A stretch of DNA of 47,500 nucleotides from Glandiceps talaboti (Eukaryota > Hemichordata > Enteropneusta > Spengelidae): assembly GCF_964340395.1 (NCBI RefSeq), contig NC_135555.1, forward strand, positions 24,390,225-24,437,724. The letters run 5' to 3'. The notes beneath the pieces are model-generated. The model was not told the DNA's origin. It ran no database searches and saw only the letters and a list, made by a program, of their open reading frames with translations. Shown piece after piece: positions 12,401-26,100 of this stretch. Within the stretch, counting starts at the first letter, position 1. Each line of letters begins with the position of its first letter. A program made the position numbers and the translations under genes.

Positions 12401-15400
12401 GAAGAGAGAGAGAGAGAGAGAGAGTATAACATACAACGGTTATAGCAGATTGCCAGGTGTGGTATGGGAAGAGAGAGAGAGAGTATAACATACAACGGTT
12501 ATAGCAGATTGCCAGGTGTGGTATGGGAAGAGAGAGAGAAAGTATAACATACAACGGTTATAGCAGATTGCCAGGTGTGGTATGGGAAGAGAGAGAGAGA
12601 GTATAACATACAACGGTTATAGCAGATTGCCAGGTGTGTTAGGGGAAGAGAGAGAGAAAGTATAACATACAACGGTTATAGCAGATTGCCAGGTGTGTTA
12701 GGGGAAGAGAGAGAGAGTATAACATACAACGGTTATAGCAGATTGCCAGGTGCGGTATGGGAAGAGAGAGAGAGTATAACATACAACGGTTATAGCAGAT
12801 TGCCAGGTGTGTTAGGGGAAGAGAGAGAGAGAGAGAGAGTATAACATACAACGGTTATAGCAGATTGCCAGGTGTGGTATGGGAAGAGAGAGAGAGTATA
12901 ACATACAACGGTTATAGCAGATTGCCAGGTGTGTTAGGGGAAGAGAGAGAGAAAGTATAACATACAACGGTTATAGCAGATTGCCAGGTGTGGTATGGGA
13001 AGAGAGAAAGAGTATAACATACAACGGTTATAGCAGATTGCCAGGTGTGTTAGGGGAAGAGAGAGAGAGAGTATAACATACAACAGTTATAGCAGATTGC
13101 CAGGTGTGGTATGGGAAGAGAGAAAGAGTATAACATACAACGGTTATAGCAGATTGCCAGGTGTGGTATGGGAAGAGAGAGAGAGAGTATAACATACAAC
13201 AGTTATAGCAGATTGCCAGGTGTGTTAGGGGAAGAGAGGGAGAAAGTATAACATACAACAGTTATAGCAGATTACCAGGTGTGTTAGGGGAAGAGAGAGA
13301 GAGAGTATAACATACAACAGTTATAGCAGATTGCCAGGTGTGTTAGGGGAAGAGAGAGAGAGAGTATAACATACAACAGTTATAGCAGATTACCAGGTGT
13401 GGTATGGGAAGAGAGAAAGTATAACATACAACAGTTATAGCAGATTGCCAGGTGTGGTATGGGAAGAGAGAGAGAGAGAGTATAACATACAACGGTTATA
13501 GCAGATTGCCAGGTGTGGTATGGGAAGAGAGAGTATAACATACAACAGTTATAGCAGATTGCCAGGTGTGTTAGGGGAAGAGAGAGAGAGAGTATAATAT
13601 ACAACAGTTATAGCAGATTACCAGGTGTGGTAGAGGAAAAGAGAAAGTATAACATACAACAGTTATAGCAGATTACCAGGTGTGGTATGGGAAGAGAGAG
13701 AGTATAACATACAACAGTTATAGCAGATTACCAGGTGTGGTAGAGGAAAAGAGAAAGTATAACATACAACAGTTATAGCAGATTGCCAGGTGTGGTAGAG
13801 GAAAAGAGAAAGTATAACATACAACAGTTATAGCAGATTGCCAGGTGTGGTATGGGAAGAGAGAAAGTATAACATACAACAGTTATAGCAGATTGCCAGG
13901 TGTGTTAGGGGAAAAGAGAGAGTATAACATACAACAGTTATAGCAGCTTACCAGGTGTGGTAGAGGAAAAGAGAAAGTATAACATACAACGGTTATAGCA
14001 GATTACCAGGTGTGGTATGGGAAGAGAGAGAGAGAGTATAACATACAACAGTTATAGCAGATTACCAGGTGTGGTAGAGGAAAAGAGAAAGTATAACATA
14101 CAACGGTTATAGCAGATTACCAGGTGTGGTATGGGAAGAGAGAGAGAGAGTATAACATACAACAGTTATAGCAGATTACCAGGTGTGGTAGAGGAAAAGA
14201 GAAAGTATAACATACAACAGTTATAGCAGATTACCAGGTGTGGTATGGGAAGAGAGAGAGTATAACATACAACAGTTATAGCAGATTACCAGGTGTGGTA
14301 TGGGAAGAGAGAGAGAGAGTATAACATACAACGGTTATAGCAGATTGCCAGGTGTGGTAGAGGAAAAGAGAAAGTATAACATACAACAGTTATAGCAGAT
14401 TACCAGGTGTGGTAGAGGAAAAGAGAAAGTATAACATACAACAGTTATAGCAGATTGCCAGGTGTGGTATGGGAAGAGAGATAGAGTATAATATACAACG
14501 GTTATAGCAGATTGCCTGGTGTGTTAGGGGAAGAGAGAGAGAAAGTATAACATACAACAGTTATAGCAGATTGCCAGGTGTGTTAGGGGAAGAGAGAGAG
14601 TATAACATACAACAGTTATAGCAGATTACCAGGTGTGGTATGGGAAGAGAGAAAGTATAATATACAACAGTTATAGCAGATTGCCAGGTGTGTTAGGGGA
14701 AAAGAGAGAGTATAACATACAACAGTTATAGCAGCTTACCAGGTGTGGTAGAGGAAAAGAGAAAGTATAACATACAACGGTTATAGCAGATTACCAGGTG
14801 TGGTATGGGAAGAGAGAGAGAGAGTATAACATACAACAGTTATAGCAGATTACCAGGTGTGGTAGAGGAAAAGAGAAAGTATAACATACAACGGTTATAG
14901 CAGATTACCAGGTGTGGTATGGGAAGAGAGAGAGAGAGTATAACATACAACAGTTATAGCAGATTACCAGGTGTGGTAGAGGAAAAGAGAAAGTATAACA
15001 TACAACAGTTATAGCAGATTACCAGGTGTGGTATGGGAAGAGAGAGAGTATAACATACAACAGTTATAGCAGATTACCAGGTGTGGTATGGGAAGAGAGA
15101 GAGAGAGTATAACATACAACGGTTATAGCAGATTGCCAGGTGTGGTAGAGGAAAAGAGAAAGTATAACATACAACAGTTATAGCAGATTACCAGGTGTGG
15201 TAGAGGAAAAGAGAAAGTATAACATACAACAGTTATAGCAGATTGCCAGGTGTGGTATGGGAAGAGAGATAGAGTATAATATACAACGGTTATAGCAGAT
15301 TGCCTGGTGTGTTAGGGGAAGAGAGAGAGAAAGTATAACATACAACAGTTATAGCAGATTGCCAGGTGTGTTAGGGGAAGAGAGAGAGTATAACATACAA

Positions 15401-18400
15401 CAGTTATAGCAGATTACCAGGTGTGGTATGGGAAGAGAGAAAGTATAATATACAACAGTTATAGCAGATTGCCAGGTGTGTTAGGGGAAGAGAGAGAGTA
15501 TAACATACAACAGTTATAGCAGATTACCAGGTGTGGTATGGGAAGAGAGAGAGAGAGTATAACATACAACAGTTATAGCAGATTACCAGGTGTGGTAGAG
15601 GAAAAGAGAAAGTATAACATACAACGGTTATAGCAGATTACCAGGTGTGGTATGGGAAGAGAGAGAGAGAGTATAACATACAACAGTTATAGCAGATTAC
15701 CAGGTGTGGTAGAGGAAAAGAGAAAGTATAACATACAACAGTTATAGCAGATTACCAGGTGTGGTATGGGAAGAGAGAGAGTATAACATACAACAGTTAT
15801 AGCAGATTACCAGGTGTGGTATGGGAAGAGAGAGAGAGAGTATAACATACAACGGTTATAGCAGATTGCCAGGTGTGGTAGAGGAAAAGAGAAAGTATAA
15901 CATACAACAGTTATAGCAGATTACCAGGTGTGGTAGAGGAAAAGAGAAAGTATAACATACAACAGTTATAGCAGATTGCCAGGTGTGGTATGGGAAGAGA
16001 GATAGAGTATAATATACAACGGTTATAGCAGATTGCCTGGTGTGTTAGGGGAAGAGAGAGAGAAAGTATAACATACAACAGTTATAGCAGATTGCCAGGT
16101 GTGTTAGGGGAAGAGAGAGAGTATAACATACAACAGTTATAGCAGATTACCAGGTGTGGTATGGGAAGAGAGAAAGTATAATATACAACAGTTATAGCAG
16201 ATTACCAGGTGTGGTATGGGAAGAGAGAGAAAGTATAATATACAACAGTTATAGCAGATTGCCAGGTGTGGTATGGGAAGAGAGAGAGAGAGTATAACAT
16301 ACAACGGTTATAGCAGATTGCCTGGTGTGTTAGGGGAAGAGAGAGAGAAAGTATAATATACAACAGTTATAGCAGATTGCCAGGTGTGGTATGGGAAGAG
16401 AGAGAAAGTATAATATACAACAGTTATAGCAGATTGCCAGGTGTGGTATGGGAAGAGAGAGAGAGAGTATAACATACAACGGTTATAGCAGATTGCCAGG
16501 TGTGTTAGGGGAAGAGAGAGAAAGTATAACATACAACAGTTATAGCAGATTGCCAGGTGTGGTATGGGAAAAGAGAAAGTATAATATACAACAGTTATAG
16601 CAGATTACCAGGTGTGGTATGGGAAGAGAGAGAGAGAGTATAACATACAACGGTTATAGCAGATTGCCAGGTGTGTTAGGGGAAGAGAGAGAAAGTATAA
16701 CATACAACAGTTATAGCAGATTGCCAGGTGTGGTATGGGAAGAGAGAAAGTATAATATACAACAGTTATAGCAGATTACCAGGTGTGGTAGAGGAAAAGA
16801 GAAAGTATAACATACAACAGTTATAGCAGATTACCAGGTGTGGTAGAGGAAAAGAGAAAGTATAACATACAACAGTTATAGCAGATTACCAGGTGTGGTA
16901 GAGGAAAAGAGAAAGTATAACATACAACAGTTATAGCAGATTGCCAGGTGTGGTATGGGAAGAGAGATAGAGTATAATATACAACGGTTATAGCAGATTG
17001 CCTGGTGTGTTAGGGGAAGAGAGAGAGAAAGTATAACATACAACAGTTATAGCAGATTGCCAGGTGTGTTAGGGGAAGAGAGAGAGTATAACATACAACA
17101 GTTATAGCAGATTACCAGGTGTGGTATGGGAAGAGAGAAAGTATAATATACAACAGTTATAGCAGATTGCCTGGTGTGTTAGGGGAAGAGAGAGAGAAAG
17201 TATAACATACAACGGTTATAGCAGATTGCCAGGTGTGGTATGGGAAGAGAGAAAGTATAATATACAACAGATATAGCAGATTGCCAGGTGTGGTAGGGGA
17301 AAAGAGAGAGTATAATATACAACAGTTATAGCAGATTACCAGGTGTGGTAGGGGAAAAGAGAAAGTATAATATACAACAGTTATAGCAGATTACCAGGTG
17401 TGTTAGGGGAAGAGAGAGAGTATAATATACAACAGTTATAGCAGATTGCCAGGTGTGGTATGGGAAGAGAGAGAGTATAATATACAACAGTTATAGCAGA
17501 TTACCAGGTGTGGTATGGGAAAAGAGAAAGTATAATATACAACAGTTATAGCAGATTACCAGGTGTGGTAGGGGAAAAGAGAAAGTATAATATACAACAG
17601 TTATAGCAGATTACCAGGTGTGGTATGGGAAGAGAGAGAGAGAGTATAACATACAACGGTTATAGCAGATTGCCAGGTGTGTTAGGGGAAGAGAGAGAAA
17701 GTATAACATACAACAGTTATAGCAGATTGCCAGGTGTGGTATGGGAAGAGAGAAAGTATAATATACAAATGATTGGATTCTGGAGTAACCATAGAGTTAA
17801 AGTTAAAGTTAACAAATTTGAAAAGTGTATCATTATAAAATGTGAAGTTCAAAATAGGAGAATTGTACTGCACATTTCTTTCAAGGCTGTAGATAAGAAT
17901 TAAAATTTGCCGTTCAGTTTTTAAAAAAATCCCTGTTGCTTGTTATGTTGTTTGTTTGAAATTCTGTTCTTTTGTCATTCCTTTTACTGAATATAAATAT
18001 TTGCCTATTAACTATTTTAGTAACTGGTGTAAGCAAACAAGAGAGTTGGAATAGCGAAGTGTTTGACCTAAACTAAATTTGACTGGTACTTTACACTGTA
18101 CAGATGTATACTTTATAAATATCAGACTGTAGCCTGTAAACATAACATAAAATGATTTTATTGTAGGGACTTCACACAACGGAGGCTATTCACATTCTGC
18201 AGTTGTGTATGCACTCAAAGACTGTGGATACAGACACATAGACACTGCTAGTCATTACAGATGTGAAAAAGCTTTGGGGAAAGCCATCAAAGAAAGTGGA
18301 ATACAAAGAGAAGAATTGTTTATCACATCTAAAGTATGGTCAACTGAGTTTGGATATGAGTCTACTAAAACATCTTGTAAGAAATCACTACTGGATTTAG

Positions 18401-20110
18401 GAATACCATACCTAGGTAAGCAAACTTTTTATGACATTGTGACGATGACAATCTTTGCATCTTGTATTTTCCAGTTTTTAGGCCCAATGAGCACAACTCA
18501 GAGGGAGCAATAGGAATTATTCTTGTCTATACATCCATATGTGTGTGGGTCTGTCCATCCATGCTGTAATGAATGTGACTCAATTTCAACCAAACCTGAC
18601 ACAAATGTCAAATACTACAGGGAGCATATGCACAACCCTCAACTTTGTGACCTTGACTTTTTTTGCAAAATGGTGGCCACATTTGTGATAAAAATTCATT
18701 CTGCCTCATGTACATGTATCTCCAAAATGTTGATACAGACACCATTCAAGTGTCTATCCCCCCATTATTAATTGTAAGCTTTCTAATGAGACTTTGCAAA
18801 TTTGAACTTGACCTACATTTGTACATTTTGTAGGTCTGTGTATGAGAGTTGTAATAGGCATAGTTGTACATACATGTATTGTTGTGTAACTTTTGATGTT
18901 ATGATATAAGGCCAAAAAAAAAGGGTTTTGTTTCTCGTCCTCGCGCGCGTCATCCTAAAACATGCGCGTCGCACGTTTTTTTTCCTCCGTACTGTTACTC
19001 CAACAATTATTTTCCAACTGCATGGTATTTCGCACTATATCTCGATCATGAAGTGCGCCACACACGACAGAAGAATAGAACGCTTGTACAGCGCATGTGC
19101 TGTCGTCGCCCATCATTAGGGGAGTTGTTTTGCTTTTGTGTTACCGTCACGGTAGCACAAAATGCTCTTGTCGGTACAAGTGTCGGCAGGGAGCAAAATT
19201 TTGCGTCCGTTTGGACTTGTGTTGGTCGAAAGGTCAGTCAAAGTTTGTCGATTGTTTGAAGATCTGTGCAAAGGTATACTTAGTACTGGTGACCGGTTTA
19301 TTTTGCCTGAACAGTATGAGCAATGTCGCGTAGAAGCTCTCGTTTCATGTGTATGTGACGGAACTTTCCAGACTGTCCCGCTACAGGCAAAATTAGAAGA
19401 TGTGAACAATAGTTCACAAACAGTTGTTTCTACACAAAATGGACAGAATTACTGAACAGTTCAGAGTTTAATAATGAACACAAAAAACAAGTACAAATAC
19501 ACTGTCACATGAAAGTCCTCTCATGGTGGAAAGTTTCCCAACTACAGATGAGTGGCTGTAAAACAATGTTGCATTAAATGCAAGAAGTTTACTCTTGCAG
19601 TGTTAAAGTTGAATAAATGTTATTTATATTTAAATGGAAATTCATCTGTGTTGGTGAACCATAGTAAATTTTCTAGTTGTGTTTGGAACAATGTTCAAAT
19701 TGAATACAATGTTATTTATAGTTATTCATGGTATTTTGTAATCATATTGGTGAGTCAGTGTGGGCTTCCATCCCCCACTCCCCCCCACCCCCCACCCCTC
19801 TTAAAAAAAAGAAAAACGCGTCACCGCATGATTTTCAAAATTACTCTAGGACGAGAAACAATTTTTTTTTTTTTTTTTTGGCCTAAGCACAAGTCATTAA
19901 TACTTGAAATGACAGATGTACATGGGCACAAGTTGAGTTTATACATTTCAAGGTGTAATTTGTGATGTATATTCAAATCAAAAAATACTCACACATTTCT
20001 ACATTTTGCACTAACTGAAACATACAACAATGCCAGAAGACAGTAGTAATGTCATAGAAGGCATCCAGCTACATGTACATTATGTACTTGTTATTTATTT
20101 ATTTATTTGT

Positions 20111-20165
<55 letters not shown>

Positions 20166-23100
20166 TTGTATCCCTGGAGTTCACAAAGCATGTTAACAGC
20201 AGCACTAACAGAAAGTTAAAATACACACACTACTACAAAATTACACAAGATATGACTAGTAAGTCACATACACAAACAAACAAACCAAACCAAAGGAGGG
20301 GAAAAAGAGAGAGAAAAAATTATGCTTCAAATGTTAGTCAAAAGATCTAACCTTCTAAACTGTTCTAACTTCTATATTTAGTTTTAACAAAATCTTTTCT
20401 GTTTTCAATTACTTCAATAAGGTATTGTTTGACAAGTTTATCTATTTGTTTACATATAGACTCATTGTAGTGTTTCGTATTATCTCCTATAAATAAACAG
20501 AGTAGTTCTTTCCCTTGTTTAAACTCTGTCTAACTCTTGATAATAAGTTCAATTCTCCATTGCTGTTTAAAAATGGTGCAATGGATTGTATGGCAGGGTT
20601 CGCACAGTCCTGGAAAACTCCGGAAAACCCGGGAATTTCAAACCCTCCCTGGAAAACCCTGGAAAAATGCTCACCACCCCTGGAAACCCCTGGAAAATGA
20701 TCATGATCGATTAATATTGACTATCGACATGTTTTTGTTTGAGCCACCCATTCATATGATTCACTACACTGAGTCTTGTAAATGTGAAATAGCAAAAATA
20801 TATTCAAAGTCTTTCGCTACCACGGTGAATCATGCTGACCGAGACAGTCAACCGATCGGTCCACAAGACACTTTGCCCACAGACCGTGCCTATGCATAGT
20901 TGAATGGGCGCCGCAATGTTTGTTTTGATCTGGCCTATTGCTACTCCGAGTCCAATCGTCACTTCAGCGACATAATATTGTAACAGTCCCAGGGTAACAG
21001 TAAGTCTGTTAGCAAGATTATCGTAATATTGTAGCGATTATCAAAGCATCACTAGCCCAATCACCAACCACGATTCGAAATTGTTACAAGTTTGGTGCAC
21101 AAGTCGACATACTACAAGCTCACGCTTGGCAATAGTAGGGCCTTGGGAAGTGCAGTTGAATTTCCGGGTTGTGGAAATACTGTTTTGACTTTTATTATGT
21201 CGTCGATAAATGTTTATTTGTTTTACATGTTCTAAAAGAATAAACTACTTTTTTATGTTTGACAGTACAGTAACATTCCTAATTAAATGGTCAAGTTGAG
21301 TTGAGAAATCGCGATGTTCCGCAACATGTGGTGTCCGTTCATAAACATCAAAACGGAAGGGCTGAACTTATTCAGTTATTCATAACGTGAAATGTCGTTA
21401 CATAAATGACGTTTTTATTCAAAATTTTGAAGAAAAAAATTCAAAGTCAAACCGTACAAAGTCAAACCGTACAATAATGAGGACAAACTTTAGTTTTTAA
21501 TTTTTTTTCTGGATATGTCTGAATTAGATTGATGAATGCTGTGACTCAAATCACACACGATCAATGCACCAGCTTGACGAAATGACTACTTAACTTAGGG
21601 GATAGTTTCTCTGTTTAACCTTAGCGTGCAAACATGGTTTTGAAACCAATGTCTTGCTTAGTGTCGATTGTCTTTTAAATGTTTTGTGACATATTATGGG
21701 AACCCTTGTTAATTTCTTCTCGTCCACATCAGACAATTAGATGTCATTCAAAAATATACTTCAGTGGTCAACAGCCCTGGAAAATGGCCAAAATCAATAT
21801 GAATACCCCTGGAAAACTGAGGAAAAACCCCTGGAAAGTCCTGGAATTTTGTTTTGCTTTAACTTTAAGTGTACAAATCCTGGTATGTACCTGTGGGAGT
21901 TGAGGAAGTATAAAGGGCAGTTGTGTCACTATAAATCCATACCATGCAAACATGAATAATCATTGTTAGTGCCTGGAGCTCTTTGGAGGATAGGCACATT
22001 TTAAATACACATTACATGTATTAGTCCCCCTCAGTGAAGACTATTACAATGGGTTCAGTCTGTCCATCTGCCCGTCCTTTCATCCATAATGCATTATTTT
22101 TCAGACATGCAATATCAAATTTCTTTCAAACATGGCACAGAGTTGACATGTCATACGATACATACAAATGTACATGTACAGTATGCACTTCACTTTGTTT
22201 TGTGTGCAATTATTTTCAGATGTAAACTTTGACCTTTGACCTTGACCATCAGAGTCAAACATCCAAATCCAGCCATTTCCTACATATCACAGACACTTTC
22301 TAGTATTTATTTCTTTATTTCTTTATTTATCGCCAGTCATTTCTTTTTAAATCATGTCACCATTCAGTCACGTAGTACATGTATTTGAGGGGGAAATGTG
22401 TCTTCTACAAAGACTTGTTAATGAGTACAAAGCACATGGACTCAAATTATGACACTTTGAATTAAAACTTATGTTAATATATTGTAGATCTTTACTTGAT
22501 ACACTGGCCTACCTGTCCACCAGGAACACAAAATAAGACGTTATTGCGTCAGGAAACATGGAAAGCACTTGAAGAATTATATCATGAAGGTAAGAGACCA
22601 ACTTGGATGAATATCACTATAAGACTTGGGGGGGGGGGGGGGGGGGGGGGGTTAACCAGACTATCACTGGGAGGAGGGTAAAGAGGCTATCACTGGGAGG
22701 AGGGTAAAGAGGCTATCACTGGGAGGAGGGTAAAGAGGCTATCACTGGGAGGAGGGTAAAGAGACTATCACTGGGAGGAGGGTAAAGAGACTATCACTGG
22801 GGGGAGGGTAAAGAGACTGTCACTGGGGGGAGGGTAAAGAGACTGTCACTGGGGGGAGGATAAAGAGACTATCACTGGGGGGAGGATAAAGAGACTATCA
22901 CTGGGAGGAGGGTAAAGAGACTATCACTGGGGGGAGGGTAAAGAGACTATCACTGGGGGGAGGGTAAAGAGACTATCACTGGGAGGAGGATAAAGAGACT
23001 ATCACTGGGGGGAGGATAAAGAGACTGTCACTGGGAGGAGGATAAAGAGACTATCACTGGGAGGAGGGTAAAGAGACTATCACTGGGGGGAGGGTAAAGA

Positions 23101-26100
23101 GACTGTCACTGGGAGGAGGGTAAAGAGACTATCACTGGGAGGAGGATAAAGAGACTATCACTGGGGGGGAGGATAAAGAGACTGTCACTGGGAGGAGGGT
23201 AAAGAGACTGTCACTGGGAGGAGGATAAAGAGACTATCACTGGGAGGAGGGTAAAGAGACTATCACTGGGGGGAGGGTAAAGAGACTGTCACTGGGAGGA
23301 GGGTAAAGAGACTGTCACTGGGAGGAGGATAAAGAGACTATCACTGGGAGGAGGGTAAAGAGACTATCACTGGGGGAGGATAAAGAGACTGTCACTGGGA
23401 GGAGGGTAAAGAGACTGTCACTGGGAGGAGGATAAAGAGACTATCACTGGGAGGAGGGTAAAGAGACTATCACTGGGGGGAGGATAAAGAGACTCACTGG
23501 GAGGAGGGTAAAGAGACTATCACTGGGGGGAGGATAAAGAGACTGTCACTGGGAGGAGGGTAAAGAGACTGTCACTGGGGGGAGGGTAAAGAGACTGTCA
23601 CTGGGAGGAGGGTAAAGAGACTGTCACTGGGAGGAGGATAAAGAGACTGTCACTGGGGAGGAGGGTAAAGAGACTGTCACTGGGAGGAGGGTAAAGAGAC
23701 TATCACTGGGGGGAGGGTAAAGAGACTGTCACTGGGGGGAGGGTAAAGAGACTGTCACTGGGAGGAGGATAAAGAGACTGTCACTGGGAGGAGGGTAAAG
23801 AGACTATCACTGGGGGGAGGGTAAAGAGACTGTCACTGGGAGGAGGGTAAAGAGACTGTCACTGGGAGGAGGGTACAGAGACTGTCACTGGGGGGAGGGT
23901 AAAGAGACTGTCACTGGGGGGAGGGTAAAGAGACTGTCACTGGGAGGAGGGTAAAGAGACTGTCACTGGGAGGAGGGTAAAGAGACTGTCACTGGGGGGA
24001 GGATAAAGAGACTGTCACTGGGAGGAGGGCTGACTTAAAGTAAGCACTCAAACTGTTCAATTCAAAGACCTACTGTAATGTACACTAACCTCATTTCAAA
24101 GACCTACTGTAATGTACACTAAAACCTCATTTCAAAGACCTACTGTAATGTACACTAAACTGTTCATTTCAAAGACCTACTGCAATGTACACTAAACTGT
24201 TCATTTCAAAGACCTACTGTAATGTACACTAAACTGTTCATTTCAAAGACCTACTGTAATGTACACTAAACTGTTCATTTCAAAGACCTACTGTAATGTA
24301 CACTAAACTGTTCATTTCAAAGACCTACTGTAATGTACACTAACCTCATTTCAAAGACCTACTGTAATGTACACTAAACTGTTCATTTCAAAGACCTACT
24401 GTAATGTACACTAAACTGTTCATTTCAAAGACCTACTGTAATGTGCACTAGACTGTTCATTTCAAAGACCTACTGTAATGTACACTAAACTGTTCATTTC
24501 AAAGACCTACTGTAATGTACACTAAACTGTTCATTTCAAAGACCTACTGTAATGTACACTAAACTGTTCATTTCAAAGACCTACTGTAATGTACACTAAA
24601 CTGTTCAATTCAAAGACCTACTGTAATGTACACTAAACTGTTCATTTCAAAGACCTACTGTAATGTACACTAACCTCATTTCAAAGACCTACTGTAATGT
24701 ACACTAAACTGTTCATTTCAAAGACCTACTGTAATGTACACTAACCTCATTTCAAAGACCTACTGTAATGTACACTAAACTGTTCATTTCAAAGACCTAC
24801 TGTAATGTACACTAAACTGTTCATTTCAAAGACCTACTGTAATGTACACTAAACTGTTCATTTCAAAGACCTACTGTAATGTACACTAAACTGTTCATTT
24901 CAAAGACCTACTGTAATGTACACTAAACTGTTCATTTCAAAGACCTACTGTAATGTACACTAAACTGTTCATTTCAAAGACCTACTGTAATGTACACTAA
25001 ACTGTTCATTTCAAAGACCTACTGTAATGTACACTAAACTGTTCATTTCAAAGACCTACTGTAATGTACACTAAACTGTTCATTTCAAAGACCTACTGTA
25101 ATGTACACTAAACTGTTCATTTCAAAGACCTACTGTAATGTACACTAAACTGTTCATTTCAAAGACCTACTGTAATGTACACTAAACTGTTCATTTCAAA
25201 GACCTACTGTAATGTACACTAAACTGTTCAATTCAAAGACCTACTGTAATGTACACTAAACTGTTCATTTCAAAGACCTACTGTAATGTACACTAACCTC
25301 ATTTCAAAGACCTACTGTAATGTACACTAAACTGTTCATTTCAAAGACCTACTGTAATGTACACTAACCTCATTTCAAAGACCTACTGTAATGTACACTA
25401 AACTGTTCATTTCAAAGACCTACTATAATGTACACTAAACTGTTCATTTCAAAGACCTACTGTAATGTACACTAAACTGTTCAATTCAAAGACCTACTGT
25501 AATGTACACTAAACTGTTCATTTCAAAGACCTACTGTAATGTACACTAACCTCATTTCAAAGACCTACTGTAATGTACACTAAACTGTTCATTTCAAAGA
25601 CCTACTGTAATGTACACTAACCTCATTTCAAAGACCTACTGTAATGTACACTAAACTGTTCATTTCAAACACCTACTGTAATGTACACTAAACTGTTCAT
25701 TTCAAAGACCTACTGTAATGTACACTAAACTGTTCATTTCAAAGACCTACTGTAATGTACACTAACCTCATTTCAAAGACCTACTGTAATGTACACTAAA
25801 CTGTTCATTTCAAAGACCTACTGTAATGTACACTAAACTGTTCATTTCAAAGACCTACTGTAATGTACACTAAACTGTTCACTTCAAAGACCTACTGTAA
25901 TGTACACTAACCTCATTTCAAAGACCTACTGTAAAGTACACTAAACTGTTCAATTCAAAGACCTACTGTAATGTACACTAGACTGTTCATTTCAAAGACC
26001 TACTGTAATGTACACTAAACTGTTCACTTCAAAGACCTACTGTGATGTACACTAAACTGTTCATTTCAAAGACCTACTGTAATGTACACTAAACTGTTCA

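Larger units (their letters stand above)
2452..17767 (+). repeat. Giant 55-bp minisatellite in AKR intron 1 (about 275 copies, 15.3 kb)
   Basis: The unit reads approximately ACAGTTATAGCAGATTGCCA then GGTGTGGTAGGGGAAGAGAG then AGAGTATAATATACA. Units start about 55 bp apart (for example aatatacaac at 2541, 2596 and 2651), with variation of a few bases from the (GA)n tract. Recurring diagnostic variants are ataaTatac/ataaCatac, caGtta/cGgtta forms, ttGcc/ttAcc, ccAgg/ccTgg, and ggtaTggg / ggtaGggg / gTtagggg / ggtagAggaaaag. The array starts with a degenerate unit at 2452 and ends abruptly at ATATACAA/ATGATTGG near 17767. Minus-strand open frames in it merely span two to six units before a stop. 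It makes up most of the 17.7-kb intron 1. Confidence 0.97.

Noticed and set aside
2359-17873. About twenty minus-strand open frames of 70-118 codons with HTWQSAITVV / HLAICYN repeats
   Set aside because: They are translations of the 55-bp minisatellite. The unit length is not a multiple of three, so the three frames alternate and stops appear whenever a unit varies.
17625-17903. 92-codon plus ORF at the end of the minisatellite
   Set aside because: Half of it is the 55-bp repeat and the rest unique AT-rich intron without coding character; the AKR exon 2 acceptor lies further downstream.
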